Position numbers and translations under genes: made by a program. Positions 1 to 7,433 of a stretch of DNA of 64,000 nt are shown piece by piece. Location: positions 3,286,001 to 3,350,000 of the forward strand of contig NZ_CP034951.1 in assembly GCF_004022485.1 (NCBI RefSeq), read 5' to 3'. The notes below the pieces were generated by a model. It did not search any database and was not told the DNA's origin. It saw only the letters and a list, made by a program, of their open reading frames with translations. Origin of the DNA: Aequorivita sp. H23M31. Lineage in GTDB: Bacteria > Bacteroidota > Bacteroidia > Flavobacteriales > Flavobacteriaceae. Every line of letters begins with the position of its first letter. Positions within the stretch are counted from its first letter, which is position 1.

Positions 1-1
1 T

Positions 2-64
2 AAAACCCGTCCATCAATTGTTGAAGTTGAGGAACTCTATAAGGGACGGCTGGTTTTCGAATAG
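2..64 (+). CDS. C-terminal end of an unidentified protein (partial)
   Basis: An open frame enters the window and ends at TAG 62-64. It encodes about 20 residues ending in EELYKGRLVFE. The charged composition (VEVEEL) looks like a genuine protein end, and the foldable element at 105-239 starts about 40 bp after the stop, as expected downstream of a gene. The fragment is too short to assign to a family, and chance remains possible. Confidence 0.4.
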   Translation, partial: KTRPSIVEVEELYKGRLVFE

Positions 65-104
65 GCTAAATTTTAAAGCTTTATTCTTTGGATTCTAATA
101 TTCT

Positions 105-239
105 GGGCGTGACCCGATTGCTTCGTTCCTCGCAAGCGGGTAGGGCTATCCGCTACAAGTCCTCGCTCACTCGCTGTCGCTCGCTCGCTGTGGGCTTTCC
201 GCTTCTATCCCTGCCCGCCGATTGGCGGGCCTCACGCAA
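105..239. repeat. GC-rich foldable intergenic element (cloverleaf-like)
   Basis: This stretch is much more GC-rich than its surroundings and folds as nested helices. A closing stem pairs GCGTGA (107-112) with TCACGC (232-237). An arm pairs ACCCG/CGGGT (112-116 with 137-141; base 112 could serve either stem) and TTGC/GCAA (118-121 with 132-135). A central arm pairs AGGG/CCCT (142-145 with 209-212) and AAGTCC/GGGCTT (157-162 with 192-197). A hairpin pairs GCCCGCC/GGCGGGC (213-219 with 224-230) with loop GATT. From memory, similar elements with the words GGGCTATCC and TCTATCCCT recur in flavobacterial intergenic regions. Whether this is a non-coding RNA or a mobile repeat cannot be decided here. 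The frame running through it is not taken as a gene. Confidence 0.6.
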
Positions 240-325
240 GTTGATTTTGTGTTTTTTTATTGGTTTTACCGTATAAAGAAAAATATTGTTAAAATCTCAA
301 AAGTTTTATTGCGATTATTGAAATA

Positions 326-1219
326 TTAAGAAGTCAACTCCCCAAAGAGTTTCTCTAACGTGGTGTTTTTGTTGTGAAGCTGCAAAATCTTAAGTCCGTT
401 ATCGTGGGCAAAATCAAATACTTTTCCGCGCATATCCTGTTCCGTATCAAAGTATAATTGATAAACAAAGCCTATAGGATTTTCAATCCTTCCTATTTTT
501 GGAAGTTGCTGCAGTGCAACTTCTTCCACCCGATAATCAAACTCTACCTCTATAATCTGCTGTTTGTTCTTTTTTAGATCATCTAGTTTTTTATCCAGAA
601 CGATTTCACCTTTATTGATAATTATTACGCGGTCGCAAATGGCTTCCACTTCCTGCATAATGTGTGTAGAAAGCAAAACGGTTTTTTCCCTCCCCACATT
701 TTTTATCAATTTCCGGATTTCAATCAACTGATTGGGATCAAGACCGGTTGTAGGCTCATCCAGGATAAGAACTTCCGGATTGTGCAGAAGCGCACACGCC
801 AATCCTACACGTTGCCTATATCCTTTGGAAAGTTGGCCGATCTTTTTATTTGCTTCGGAAGTCAATCCCGTTTTATCGATTATCTTTTCAACTTCGTCTT
901 TGGATATTTTATAGATTCCAGCGTTAAAGAGAAGATATTCCCGCACAAACATTTCCAGATACAAGGGATTGTGCTCTGGTAAATATCCTACGCTTCTTTT
1001 AACTTCTATATCGTCCTTCCCAATCTCAAAACCATTTACCAAAGCAGTTCCTTCCGTAGGTGAAATATAAGTGGTCAAAATCTTCATCATAGTGGATTTC
1101 CCAGCTCCATTCGGACCTAAAAAACCAACGATTTCTCCTTTCTCAATTGAAAATGAAACATTGTTCAGCGCTTTTTGTTCGCCGTAGGTTTTAGTAATAT
1201 TTTCTACTTTAATGGACAT
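326..1219 (-). CDS. gldA: Gliding motility ABC transporter ATP-binding subunit GldA
   Basis: This is the ATPase subunit of the GldAFG ABC transporter, which is needed for gliding in Flavobacterium johnsoniae. The 297 residues form one complete ABC ATPase: Walker A GPNGAGKST at 35-43, signature LSKGYRQR at 130-137 and Walker B LILDEP at 151-156, followed by a C-terminal part typical of DrrA/GldA-type exporters. The permease genes gldF and gldG are not adjacent. A CAAAACTA sequence just upstream (1233-1240) reads as a -7 box on the minus strand. GldA and general CcmA/DrrA-type ATPases are hard to separate by sequence, but the flavobacterial context favours GldA. Confidence 0.85.
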   Translation of the reverse strand: MSIKVENITKTYGEQKALNNVSFSIEKGEIVGFLGPNGAGKSTMMKILTTYISPTEGTALVNGFEIGKDDIEVKRSVGYLPEHNPLYLEMFVREYLLFNAGIYKISKDEVEKIIDKTGLTSEANKKIGQLSKGYRQRVGLACALLHNPEVLILDEPTTGLDPNQLIEIRKLIKNVGREKTVLLSTHIMQEVEAICDRVIIINKGEIVLDKKLDDLKKNKQQIIEVEFDYRVEEVALQQLPKIGRIENPIGFVYQLYFDTEQDMRGKVFDFAHDNGLKILQLHNKNTTLEKLFGELTS

Positions 1220-1232
1220 ATTTTGAAGCTAA

Positions 1233-1240
1233 CAAAACTA
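1233..1240 (-). promoter_or_regulatory. Candidate -7 box for gldA
   Basis: CAAAACTA reads TAGTTTTG on the minus strand, an exact TAnnTTTG match, 14 bp from the gldA start. No well-spaced -33 TTG was found. Confidence 0.45.
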
Positions 1241-1362
1241 CATAAATTTTCTTGCCAAGCAGATGGGGCAACCAACATTATATTTCCGAGTAAACATCGT
1301 TAGGGTGTGAGTTATTGTCCAAGTTCGCAAGGTTAAAGTCTAAAATCAGTTTTCATTATTCC

Positions 1363-1370
1363 TATATTTG
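1363..1370 (+). promoter_or_regulatory. Candidate -7 box for the DAHP synthase/chorismate mutase gene
   Basis: TATATTTG matches the Bacteroidota -7 consensus TAnnTTTG and leaves a leader of about 85-90 bases before the start at 1462. Confidence 0.45.
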
Positions 1371-1461
1371 CCCTTTAAAATTTGGTGTCATTTTGAGGAT
1401 CATTGTGGTTTAAGTTCATAATAATCCTAATTCTGAGACTTTCCTTTCTGAAAAGAAATTT

Positions 1462-2544
1462 ATGAAAAATAAAAAGGAATTTCGCAATTGGTTGGATGCC
1501 CTAGCATTGAATCATCCATTAGTAATTGCCGGACCTTGTAGTGCTGAAACGGAAGAGCAGTTATTGGAAATTGCGCATCAGCTAAAGGATAGCAAAGTAT
1601 CTATTTTACGAGCTGGTATATGGAAGCCGAGAAGTCGCCCAGGTAATTTTGAAGGTGTGGGTGAATTGGGCTTAAAGTGGCTGCAAACAGCTAAAAAGGA
1701 AACCGGTTTATTAACTACCATTGAAGTAGCAAATGCAACCCACGTGGAATTGGCCCTAAAATACGATGTCGATATTTTATGGATAGGAGCACGGACCACT
1801 GTTTCTCCTTTTATAGTTCAGGAAATTGCCGAGGCCGTAAGAGGAACTGATAAAACAATCTTGGTTAAAAACCCCGTAAATCCCGATTTGGCATTATGGT
1901 TGGGAGCAGTGGAGCGGTTTTATGAAGTTGGTATTAATAAATTGGGCGTTATCCATCGCGGATTTTCTACTTACGAGAAAACGCGGTATCGAAATAATCC
2001 GGAATGGCAAATTCCCATTGACCTTCATAACCACTTTCCAGATTTACCTTTAATTCTTGATCCCTCCCATATTGCTGGAAGACGCGATATAATCTTTGAC
2101 CTTTGCCAAACAGCGCTCGACCTGAATTATGACGGTTTGATGATAGAGACCCATAACAATCCTGATAAAGCGTGGAGCGATGCAGATCAACAGATTACTC
2201 CTTTGGCACTTAAAGAAATCCTCAGCGATCTAAAAGTTAGAAAAACGGAAGGAGACCAGATTGAATTCAGGAATCAATTAAGTACGCTACGTTCCCAAAT
2301 AGATTTGATAGACGATCAGATTATGGATATGCTGGGGAAACGAATGAAAATAGTAGACAGTATTGGTGGAATGAAAAAAAAGAATAATGTTGCCATTCTG
2401 CAAGTAAAACGATGGAACCAAATTCTTGAAAGAATGATCGAGCTGGGCGGAGAATATACGCTGAGTGAAGATTTTGTATTGCGAATCTATAAGGCTATCC
2501 ACCAAGAATCCATTAATCATCAGAAAAAGGTTATGGATGATTAG
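1462..2544 (+). CDS. Bifunctional 3-deoxy-7-phosphoheptulonate synthase / chorismate mutase type II
   Basis: This fusion joins the first step of the shikimate pathway (phosphoenolpyruvate plus erythrose 4-phosphate to DAHP) to the chorismate-to-prephenate step that leads to phenylalanine and tyrosine. Residues 1 to about 255 are a DAHP synthase barrel with GPCSAE at 24-29 and GIWKPRSRP at 52-60. From about residue 270 a helical chorismate mutase type II (AroQ) domain follows, with the pattern RSQIDLIDDQIMDMLGKRM. The 360-residue length is typical of the Bacteroidota fusion, in which the mutase domain is thought to give prephenate feedback control. It appears monocistronic, with a terminator at 2675-2696. 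Confidence 0.95.
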   Translation: MKNKKEFRNWLDALALNHPLVIAGPCSAETEEQLLEIAHQLKDSKVSILRAGIWKPRSRPGNFEGVGELGLKWLQTAKKETGLLTTIEVANATHVELALKYDVDILWIGARTTVSPFIVQEIAEAVRGTDKTILVKNPVNPDLALWLGAVERFYEVGINKLGVIHRGFSTYEKTRYRNNPEWQIPIDLHNHFPDLPLILDPSHIAGRRDIIFDLCQTALDLNYDGLMIETHNNPDKAWSDADQQITPLALKEILSDLKVRKTEGDQIEFRNQLSTLRSQIDLIDDQIMDMLGKRMKIVDSIGGMKKKNNVAILQVKRWNQILERMIELGGEYTLSEDFVLRIYKAIHQESINHQKKVMDD

Positions 2545-2674
2545 AACTAATTTCCTCTTCCTATTGGTCAGGATAAAACGAGGGAAAATTCCGAAATCTT
2601 GATTAGTTGAAAAGATGAGTTTATTTCTGGGTGGCAATATTCTAAAATAATTGATCCACTGACTCGTCATAAAA

Positions 2675-2696
2675 AAACCTCCGGAAGTGGAGGTTT
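2675..2696 (+). terminator. Hairpin terminator after the DAHP synthase gene
   Basis: AAACCTCC (2675-2682) pairs with GGAGGTTT (2689-2696) around a 6-base loop, with an A-run before and T's after, so it could act on both strands. It marks one end of the rpe fragment. Confidence 0.75.
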
Positions 2697-2699
2697 ATT

Positions 2700-2873
2700 G
2701 GCATCTTTTGCGATACTTTTTATAACTGGCATCCCATAAGAGATGTTGGGGACAAAAAGTCCGTCCATCACATCAATATGAATCCAATCTGCTTCACTAT
2801 TGTTAATCATTTCTATATCACGTTGTAAATTGCAGAAATCTGCTGCAAGGAGGGAAGGATAAAAGCGAATTAT
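2700..2873 (-). pseudogene. rpe: Truncated 5' fragment of ribulose-phosphate 3-epimerase (rpe)
   Basis: On the minus strand this reads about 58 codons with the N-terminal signature of Rpe: PSLLAADF, then NLQRDIEMI, then SEADWIHIDVMDG, then FVPNISYGMPV. No ATG precedes it (the frame enters as IIRFYPSLL), and homology stops at the terminator hairpin of the neighbouring gene. The remaining roughly 160 residues, with the catalytic C-terminal half, are absent from the gap. It lies 11 bp beyond the BLUF gene stop. From memory, rpe is a frequent neighbour of rpoD in flavobacteria, so this is probably the relic of an ancestral rpoD-rpe pair. A functional copy would be expected elsewhere. Confidence 0.8.
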
Positions 2874-2884
2874 TTATTCGAAAA

Positions 2885-3283
2885 TTAAATTAAAAAAGGT
2901 TCCAATAAGGATTTTATATTCTTTGGGTAATTTTGATCGTGGTCGTATAGTGACAAATAGTTGTTTAATTGAGAAAATTCATTCCGATTTTGTAAAATGG
3001 AAAAGCCTGCCCTATAGTCCTTAAAAACTCGATTTTCAATAGGCTGATTTAGAACAGTAAGTATTTGGAAGTGTCTATTGTCTTTTTTTATACTATTAAA
3101 CAGCTCCTCGAGTATATTTTCGTTTCCTTCCAATACTTGAAGAAAAAAATCTTGGTTTGATAAAAGAATTCCAGTAATGTTTTTTGGAGGATTGTGTTCT
3201 AAAATAAAGGAAAAAAGATCTTCTTGAACTTTATCGTTTAAAGCAGGGGCGTGCTTACTAATGTAGCAAATTGTATGATCCAT
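2885..3283 (-). CDS. BLUF-domain blue-light photoreceptor
   Basis: A stand-alone BLUF (sensor of Blue Light Using FAD) protein of 132 residues. The flavin-site residues are present: Tyr7 (ICYIS), Asn31 (HNPPKNITGIL) and Gln49 in FFLQVLEG, whose hydrogen-bond switch with Tyr is the known BLUF photocycle. The rest of the fold follows (LFNSIKKDNRHFQI). There is no effector domain, so output must pass through a partner, which cannot be identified here. The gene sits between rpoD and the rpe fragment. CAAAGGTA at 3292-3299 gives a minus-strand -7 box very close to the start. Confidence 0.88.
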   Translation of the reverse strand: MDHTICYISKHAPALNDKVQEDLFSFILEHNPPKNITGILLSNQDFFLQVLEGNENILEELFNSIKKDNRHFQILTVLNQPIENRVFKDYRAGFSILQNRNEFSQLNNYLSLYDHDQNYPKNIKSLLEPFLI

Positions 3284-3291
3284 AGTAAGGG

Positions 3292-3299
3292 CAAAGGTA
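3292..3299 (-). promoter_or_regulatory. Candidate -7 box for the BLUF gene
   Basis: CAAAGGTA reads TACCTTTG on the minus strand (TAnnTTTG) and lies 9 bp before the start codon, implying an extremely short leader. Confidence 0.5.
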
Positions 3300-3353
3300 G
3301 TTTAAAATATTTATTTTCAGGAATTGGGATAAAGAGCCTAATCTTGTAAGAAA

Positions 3354-3379
3354 AAACCTCCAACATAGGTAGGAGGTTT
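3354..3379. terminator. Terminator downstream of rpoD
   Basis: AAACCTCC (3354-3361) pairs with GGAGGTTT (3372-3379) around a 10-base loop, immediately after the sigma factor stop. On the minus strand it ends in a T-run. Confidence 0.7.
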
Positions 3380-3386
3380 TCAATCT

Positions 3387-4250
3387 TTAGCCTAAATAGG
3401 TCATTAAAATTTTACTTCTAGAAGTATGTTTTAACCTACGGATAGCTTTTTCTTTTATCTGGCGTACACGCTCGCGGGTTAGGTCAAATGTTTCACCAAT
3501 TTCTTCTAAGGTCATGGGATGTTGGTCGCCAAGACCAAAATATAGTCGAATAACATCTGCCTCTCGCGGCGTTAAAGTTTCCAGCGCACGCTCTATCTCG
3601 GTTCGAAGCGATTCATGCAATAGAAGACGATCAGGATTTGGAGATTCTCCACTTCTTAAAACGTCGTAAAGATTACTGTCTTCACCTTCAATCAATGGTG
3701 CGTCCATTGAAACGTGACGACCTGAGTTTTTCATCGATTCCTTAACGTCATTAATGGTCATATCCAGTTCTTTGGCGATCTCTTCGGCGGATGGTGGGCG
3801 CTCGTTTGCCTGCTCCAGATAAGCGTACATTTTGTTTATTTTGTTTATACTTCCAATTTTGTTCAGAGGCAAACGAACAATTCGGGATTGTTCTGCCAAC
3901 GCCTGCAAAATGGATTGTCTTATCCACCATACAGCATAGGAAATAAATTTAAAGCCACGGGTTTCATCAAATCTCTGTGCAGCTTTAATCAGTCCAAGAT
4001 TCCCTTCGTTTATAAGATCTGGAAGAGTAAGTCCCTGATTTTGATATTGCTTCGCTACCGACACGACAAATCGGAGATTAGCTTTGGTCAATTTTTCCAA
4101 AGCCATATGGTCACCCGCCTTAATGCGCTGAGCCAATTCCACTTCTTCGTCTGCGGTAATTAAGTCAACTTTTCCAATTTCCTGAAGATACTTGTCCAAT
4201 GAAGCGGTCTCCCTATTGGTAACCTGCTTTGTGATTTTGAGTTGTCTCAT
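3387..4250 (-). CDS. rpoD: Primary RNA polymerase sigma factor (RpoD/SigA)
   Basis: The housekeeping sigma-70 factor. Its 287 residues are the short form typical of Bacteroidota, without the long region 1.1. Region 1.2 spans about 17-49 ([10 protein letters not shown] onwards). Region 2 carries [20 protein letters not shown] and AVWWIRQSI, for -10 melting and core binding. Region 3 includes the [10 protein letters not shown] segment. Region 4 ends in a helix-turn-helix ([20 protein letters not shown]) for -35 recognition. Bacteroidota sigma factors recognise the TAnnTTTG/TTG promoters seen throughout this window. The gene is followed by its own terminator. Confidence 0.97.
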   Translation of the reverse strand: MRQLKITKQVTNRETASLDKYLQEIGKVDLITADEEVELAQRIKAGDHMALEKLTKANLRFVVSVAKQYQNQGLTLPDLINEGNLGLIKAAQRFDETRGFKFISYAVWWIRQSILQALAEQSRIVRLPLNKIGSINKINKMYAYLEQANERPPSAEEIAKELDMTINDVKESMKNSGRHVSMDAPLIEGEDSNLYDVLRSGESPNPDRLLLHESLRTEIERALETLTPREADVIRLYFGLGDQHPMTLEEIGETFDLTRERVRQIKEKAIRRLKHTSRSKILMTYLG

Positions 4251-4364
4251 TTAAAGATTGTCCTGTAGATTATGGTTTAACTTCTGTATTGGTTTATACG
4301 AAGAAATCTACAAAAGGTTACAGATGATTTTAAGTTTTTTTTAAGAATTCCTTTTTTAGAATCG

Positions 4365-5015
4365 TTATGGTTTTATCTTTTGAGAGAGACTATCGATTTT
4401 TTTAGCATTGATTGAATCCAAAGAGTTCTGTTTTCTAGACATTAGACTGTCAATTTTATTTTTGTCAGTAGTAACCATTTGCTTCTCATCCTCACTGTTG
4501 TAATAATAGTATTTTGTAGTAACAGTAAAATTTTGACCACCGCTATCATTAACTAGTTTGTCTTTTTTCGATTTGTTTCCGGAATCCTTGGTCTGGACAG
4601 AATGTGTTGTTTTTGGTGAATCCTCGGTTTCAATTTTCTCTAGACATTCTTCTGATAGCGTGATTTCCGAAAATATTTCCTCCTCTTTTTTAAAGTTCAA
4701 CGAATCTTCTTTTGAAATCGGAATTGTAGTTTTATTGTGGTCTTTTCCGGATGAAGGATTCAATTTTGTGGTAATAGTCACATTTTGCTCTTCGGCTGGA
4801 AGATCTGTTTGTAAAAAATTTTCGTTGGCCACCAGAAATAACCCGATTGAAAGAAGAATTAAACCGCCAGCAATCCAATACAGATGATTTCTTTTTGTAT
4901 ATTTTTCGCTGTCCAAAGAGTGGTTTACCCTGTCCCAAAGTTTTTCGTTAGGACTGCTTTTTCCTCCGTCCAGTTTGCTTTCAATAAATGCTCCTATGTC
5001 TTTCTTTTTTCCCAT
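4365..5015 (-). CDS. Single-pass membrane protein paired with an ECF sigma factor (putative anti-sigma)
   Basis: A 216-residue protein with a short cytoplasmic N-terminus (PNEKLWDRVNHSLD), one membrane segment at about 46-63 (WIAGGLILLSIGLFLVA) and a Ser/Thr/Lys-rich, probably disordered periplasmic tail of about 150 residues. It starts 3 bp after the ECF sigma stop, the usual position for an anti-sigma factor in Bacteroidota. No zinc-binding anti-sigma motif (HxxxCxxC) and no FecR domain is visible. The regulatory role is inferred from gene order and topology alone. Confidence 0.65.
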   Translation of the reverse strand: MGKKKDIGAFIESKLDGGKSSPNEKLWDRVNHSLDSEKYTKRNHLYWIAGGLILLSIGLFLVANENFLQTDLPAEEQNVTITTKLNPSSGKDHNKTTIPISKEDSLNFKKEEEIFSEITLSEECLEKIETEDSPKTTHSVQTKDSGNKSKKDKLVNDSGGQNFTVTTKYYYYNSEDEKQMVTTDKNKIDSLMSRKQNSLDSINAKKIDSLSQKIKP

Positions 5016-5018
5016 TTT

Positions 5019-5564
5019 TTAATTTGTTTTTGGGTTAAGAGGTATGTTTGTTTTAAAGATTCTATCTCGTAAAATCACCTTTGCCCGATGGTAGTTTGAT
5101 TTTGAAGTGCCTTCGGAAATATTTAATAGTGTTGCAATTTCTTTATGTGAAAAACCATCCATTTGATAAAGGTTAAAAACAAGTCGGTATTGATCCGGCA
5201 GTTCTTGAATGAGTTTTAATAATTGGTCAAGTGAGATAAAAGTGTCTTCCTCAATCTCGATGGTTTCTTCAAGGATGTCGTTGTTTATTTCAATACAAAC
5301 AGGTTTTCGGGCTTTGTACTTATCTATTGCTTTATAGATTGTTATACCTTTCATCCAACCTTCAAAAGATCCTTTGTGCTTAAAAGTATTGATTTTCTGA
5401 AAAATGGTAATAAACGCATCGTGGAGATTATCTTCGGCATCAGCGTCATTCCTGCAATACTTTAAAGAGGTGAAAAACAAGATGTCTTTGTACTTCCTGA
5501 ACAATTCATTTTGAGCTGTTCGGTTGTTCTTTATACATTGTTTTATTAGTTCTTTTTCAGTCAA
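5019..5564 (-). CDS. ECF-family RNA polymerase sigma-70 factor
   Basis: A 181-residue extracytoplasmic-function sigma factor. Sigma region 2 spans about 10-80 (NELFRKYKDILFFTSLKYCRN and DAEDNLHDAFITIFQKI). Region 4 spans about 115-170, with helix-turn-helix GFSHKEIATLLNISEGTSKS. There is no region 3, as expected for the family. It is followed at once by a membrane protein that probably holds it inactive. The stress or signal cannot be read from sequence. A lipoprotein gene lies upstream in the same direction. Confidence 0.92.
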   Translation of the reverse strand: MTEKELIKQCIKNNRTAQNELFRKYKDILFFTSLKYCRNDADAEDNLHDAFITIFQKINTFKHKGSFEGWMKGITIYKAIDKYKARKPVCIEINNDILEETIEIEEDTFISLDQLLKLIQELPDQYRLVFNLYQMDGFSHKEIATLLNISEGTSKSNYHRAKVILRDRIFKTNIPLNPKTN

Positions 5565-5594
5565 TTATTATATCTTTTGGATATTTTCAGAAAA

Positions 5595-6626
5595 TCAGCA
5601 TTTTATCGCCTTTAAAATTATGGTTATTGATGTCACCATTTCGCCCGTGGTTATATCATAAAATCTAACGTAAATAATTTGAGGGTTTAAAACGTTGTTG
5701 AACAATAAGTTGTCAATTGGGTTTATACCAGCATTCATATCTTCCTCACTCTCATAATAACTCCAAGATACAGATGAAGGATCTGAAATACCCGTAAAGG
5801 GAAAGAAGCAATCAAAATAACTTTCTAAGTCGAATATTGCAATGCCGGAACCTGATTCCGTTTCACATTCTTCAAAGAGAAACTTTCTACAAGACTCTAA
5901 ACAGCTTTTCACGAGTAAAAAACGATCTGTACCATTTTTTATTTCCATTTGGGATTCATCAAAGTTCACTACTTTCCAGTCAAAGTTCCAATCCGAGCTT
6001 ACTTCTTCATCCCCAGTAATAAAAATGTTTAAGTGTAATTTATTTTCTATAAAATAGGTTACCCATGTGCCACCAAAGGAATGGTCTTGAAAATTTAAAC
6101 CCACATTTCCGGAAGAACTCACCTGAAAATAAGCCCCTTCATATTGATTATTTGGTCCATCCAAATGAGTTATTTTCCAAATACAGGAGGTCTCAGTGAG
6201 AATAGTTGTACAAGTGATTACGGTATCGGCTTCAACGCATTGGTCGAGTGCCGCCTTAAGTTCTTCATTGTTCCTTATTTCAAAAGGTTGTCCATTGTCC
6301 AGAATACTCGTTATTGGATAACTGAGGCTAATCGATTTTCCATCTTCCAGCCCTCCTAGAAAATCGCTAAACTCTAGGTCACTTCTTATTATTTGCTCTG
6401 CAACAATATCCATAGTCTCGTCATAAACAACCAATGTGAAGGCGTAATTAAAATCAATGCAGGTCAGTTCATTTTCAAAGCCATTGCCCGCCGCTCTTTG
6501 AATGAGATTATATAACTCCGAATCTACGGCAATTACCTTCGAAGGATCAGCTCTATCTATGGGCTCGTTTTCACAGGAAAACATAGAGATTAATAAAAGA
6601 AGAAGACTTATGTGCAAAATTTTCAT
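5595..6626 (-). CDS. Hypothetical surface lipoprotein
   Basis: I chose the internal ATG at 6626 over one 28 codons upstream because it opens directly into a lipoprotein signal: MKILHISLLLLLISMFSC, with the lipidated Cys at residue 18 followed by acidic residues (ENEP). The mature part (about 325 residues) has eight or more cysteines and beta-rich stretches (GLNFQDHSFGGTWVTYF) but matches no family I recognise. It stops 31 bp before the ECF sigma gene, so the three genes may be co-transcribed. Confidence 0.6.
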   Translation of the reverse strand: MKILHISLLLLLISMFSCENEPIDRADPSKVIAVDSELYNLIQRAAGNGFENELTCIDFNYAFTLVVYDETMDIVAEQIIRSDLEFSDFLGGLEDGKSISLSYPITSILDNGQPFEIRNNEELKAALDQCVEADTVITCTTILTETSCIWKITHLDGPNNQYEGAYFQVSSSGNVGLNFQDHSFGGTWVTYFIENKLHLNIFITGDEEVSSDWNFDWKVVNFDESQMEIKNGTDRFLLVKSCLESCRKFLFEECETESGSGIAIFDLESYFDCFFPFTGISDPSSVSWSYYESEEDMNAGINPIDNLLFNNVLNPQIIYVRFYDITTGEMVTSITIILKAIKC

Positions 6627-6740
6627 GATGAATGGATTTAGGTGTTTATCTATAGTCTGGAAAATTTCGAAAGGTTGCGTGGGAGCTAATACGAATTGTA
6701 TTATCTTCAATCTTAAGAAGCAACTTAATAGGATTATACT

Positions 6741-7265
6741 ATGGGAAAAAGTTTTATTTTTTTTGGGACGTTGCTCTTGTTGGGCACATATGCGCTGAGC
6801 GCTCAGGAAGTCAATTCCAGACAGTTTGCTTATCGCTCATTCTCTATTAGCCCATTAGGTATATACGGCGGAGAAAATTCAGGAATTATAGTTAGTGCAG
6901 ACGTGAGTTTTGATTACGGTAAGAATATTTTTAGTTTGGAAGGAGGTAGTGGCACTGAAGGTAATTTTTTTGGAAATAGCAGTGATTTTTATGAAATAAA
7001 TTTGACGTATGGCCGCAGTTATCCCTTAAATGAAAACCTTTTTACTGATATTTTCATTGGTGCAGGATATTTTCACTATAATACTTATAACGGCAGAAAT
7101 GGCGATACTTCCGAAAGCACGATCGGTTTTCCAATTGGAGCGAAATTTCAATATATGCTCGGCTCGCGCTTCTCAATGGGGCTCAAACTTGGTGCGAACA
7201 TAAATTCTTTCCAAACCCTTGGAACGCTAGGTTTGGTATTACAATGGAACCGAAAAACGAATTAG
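6741..7265 (+). CDS. Outer-membrane beta-barrel family protein (hypothetical)
   Basis: 174 residues with an N-terminal signal peptide (hydrophobic core FIFFGTLLLLGTY, cleavage probably after ALSAQ at about residue 22). Alternating hydrophobic/polar strands follow, rich in Gly and aromatics (FTDIFIGAGYFHY, GAKFQYMLGSRFSMGLKLGANI), ending in LVLQW as small porin-like barrels do. It is divergent from the lipoprotein gene. No specific substrate or partner can be inferred. The size suits an 8-strand barrel. Confidence 0.65.
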   Translation: MGKSFIFFGTLLLLGTYALSAQEVNSRQFAYRSFSISPLGIYGGENSGIIVSADVSFDYGKNIFSLEGGSGTEGNFFGNSSDFYEINLTYGRSYPLNENLFTDIFIGAGYFHYNTYNGRNGDTSESTIGFPIGAKFQYMLGSRFSMGLKLGANINSFQTLGTLGLVLQWNRKTN

Positions 7266-7350
7266 GACGTTTAAATTTTTCCAATTGGAGACGAATGGAT
7301 AGAATCTATTCCTGCCAAACTTCATTCCTGAAAAACCATTTATTAAAATA

Positions 7351-7390
7351 AAAAACGCCTTCTCCCATATAACTGGTTGAAGACGTTTTT
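7351..7390. terminator. Bidirectional terminator between the barrel gene and pnp
   Basis: AAAAACGCCTTC (7351-7362) pairs with GAAGACGTTTTT (7379-7390), with one mismatch. The A/T runs at both sides make it usable from both convergent genes. Confidence 0.6.
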
Positions 7391-7396
7391 ATTAGT

Positions 7397-7431
7397 CTGA
7401 ATTCTGAATTCTGAATTCTGAATTCCGAATT
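7397..7431. repeat. Heptamer tandem array, 5 units (CTGAATT)
   Basis: Four perfect CTGAATT units (7397-7424) and one CCGAATT (7425-7431) end 2 bp before the pnp stop codon (7434-7436). One of about ten period-7 arrays in the window. Confidence 0.85.
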
Positions 7432-7433
7432 AT

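Noticed and set aside
88..276. Open frame of about 62 codons on the plus strand
   Set aside because: It runs through the foldable GC-rich element, has Arg/Ser-rich low-complexity content and no family resemblance. RNA structure explains the sequence better.
2287..2670. 127-codon minus-strand frame over the 3' end of the DAHP synthase gene
   Set aside because: Mostly antisense to a certain gene, with composition unlike a folded protein, and the rest lies in unsupported intergenic DNA.
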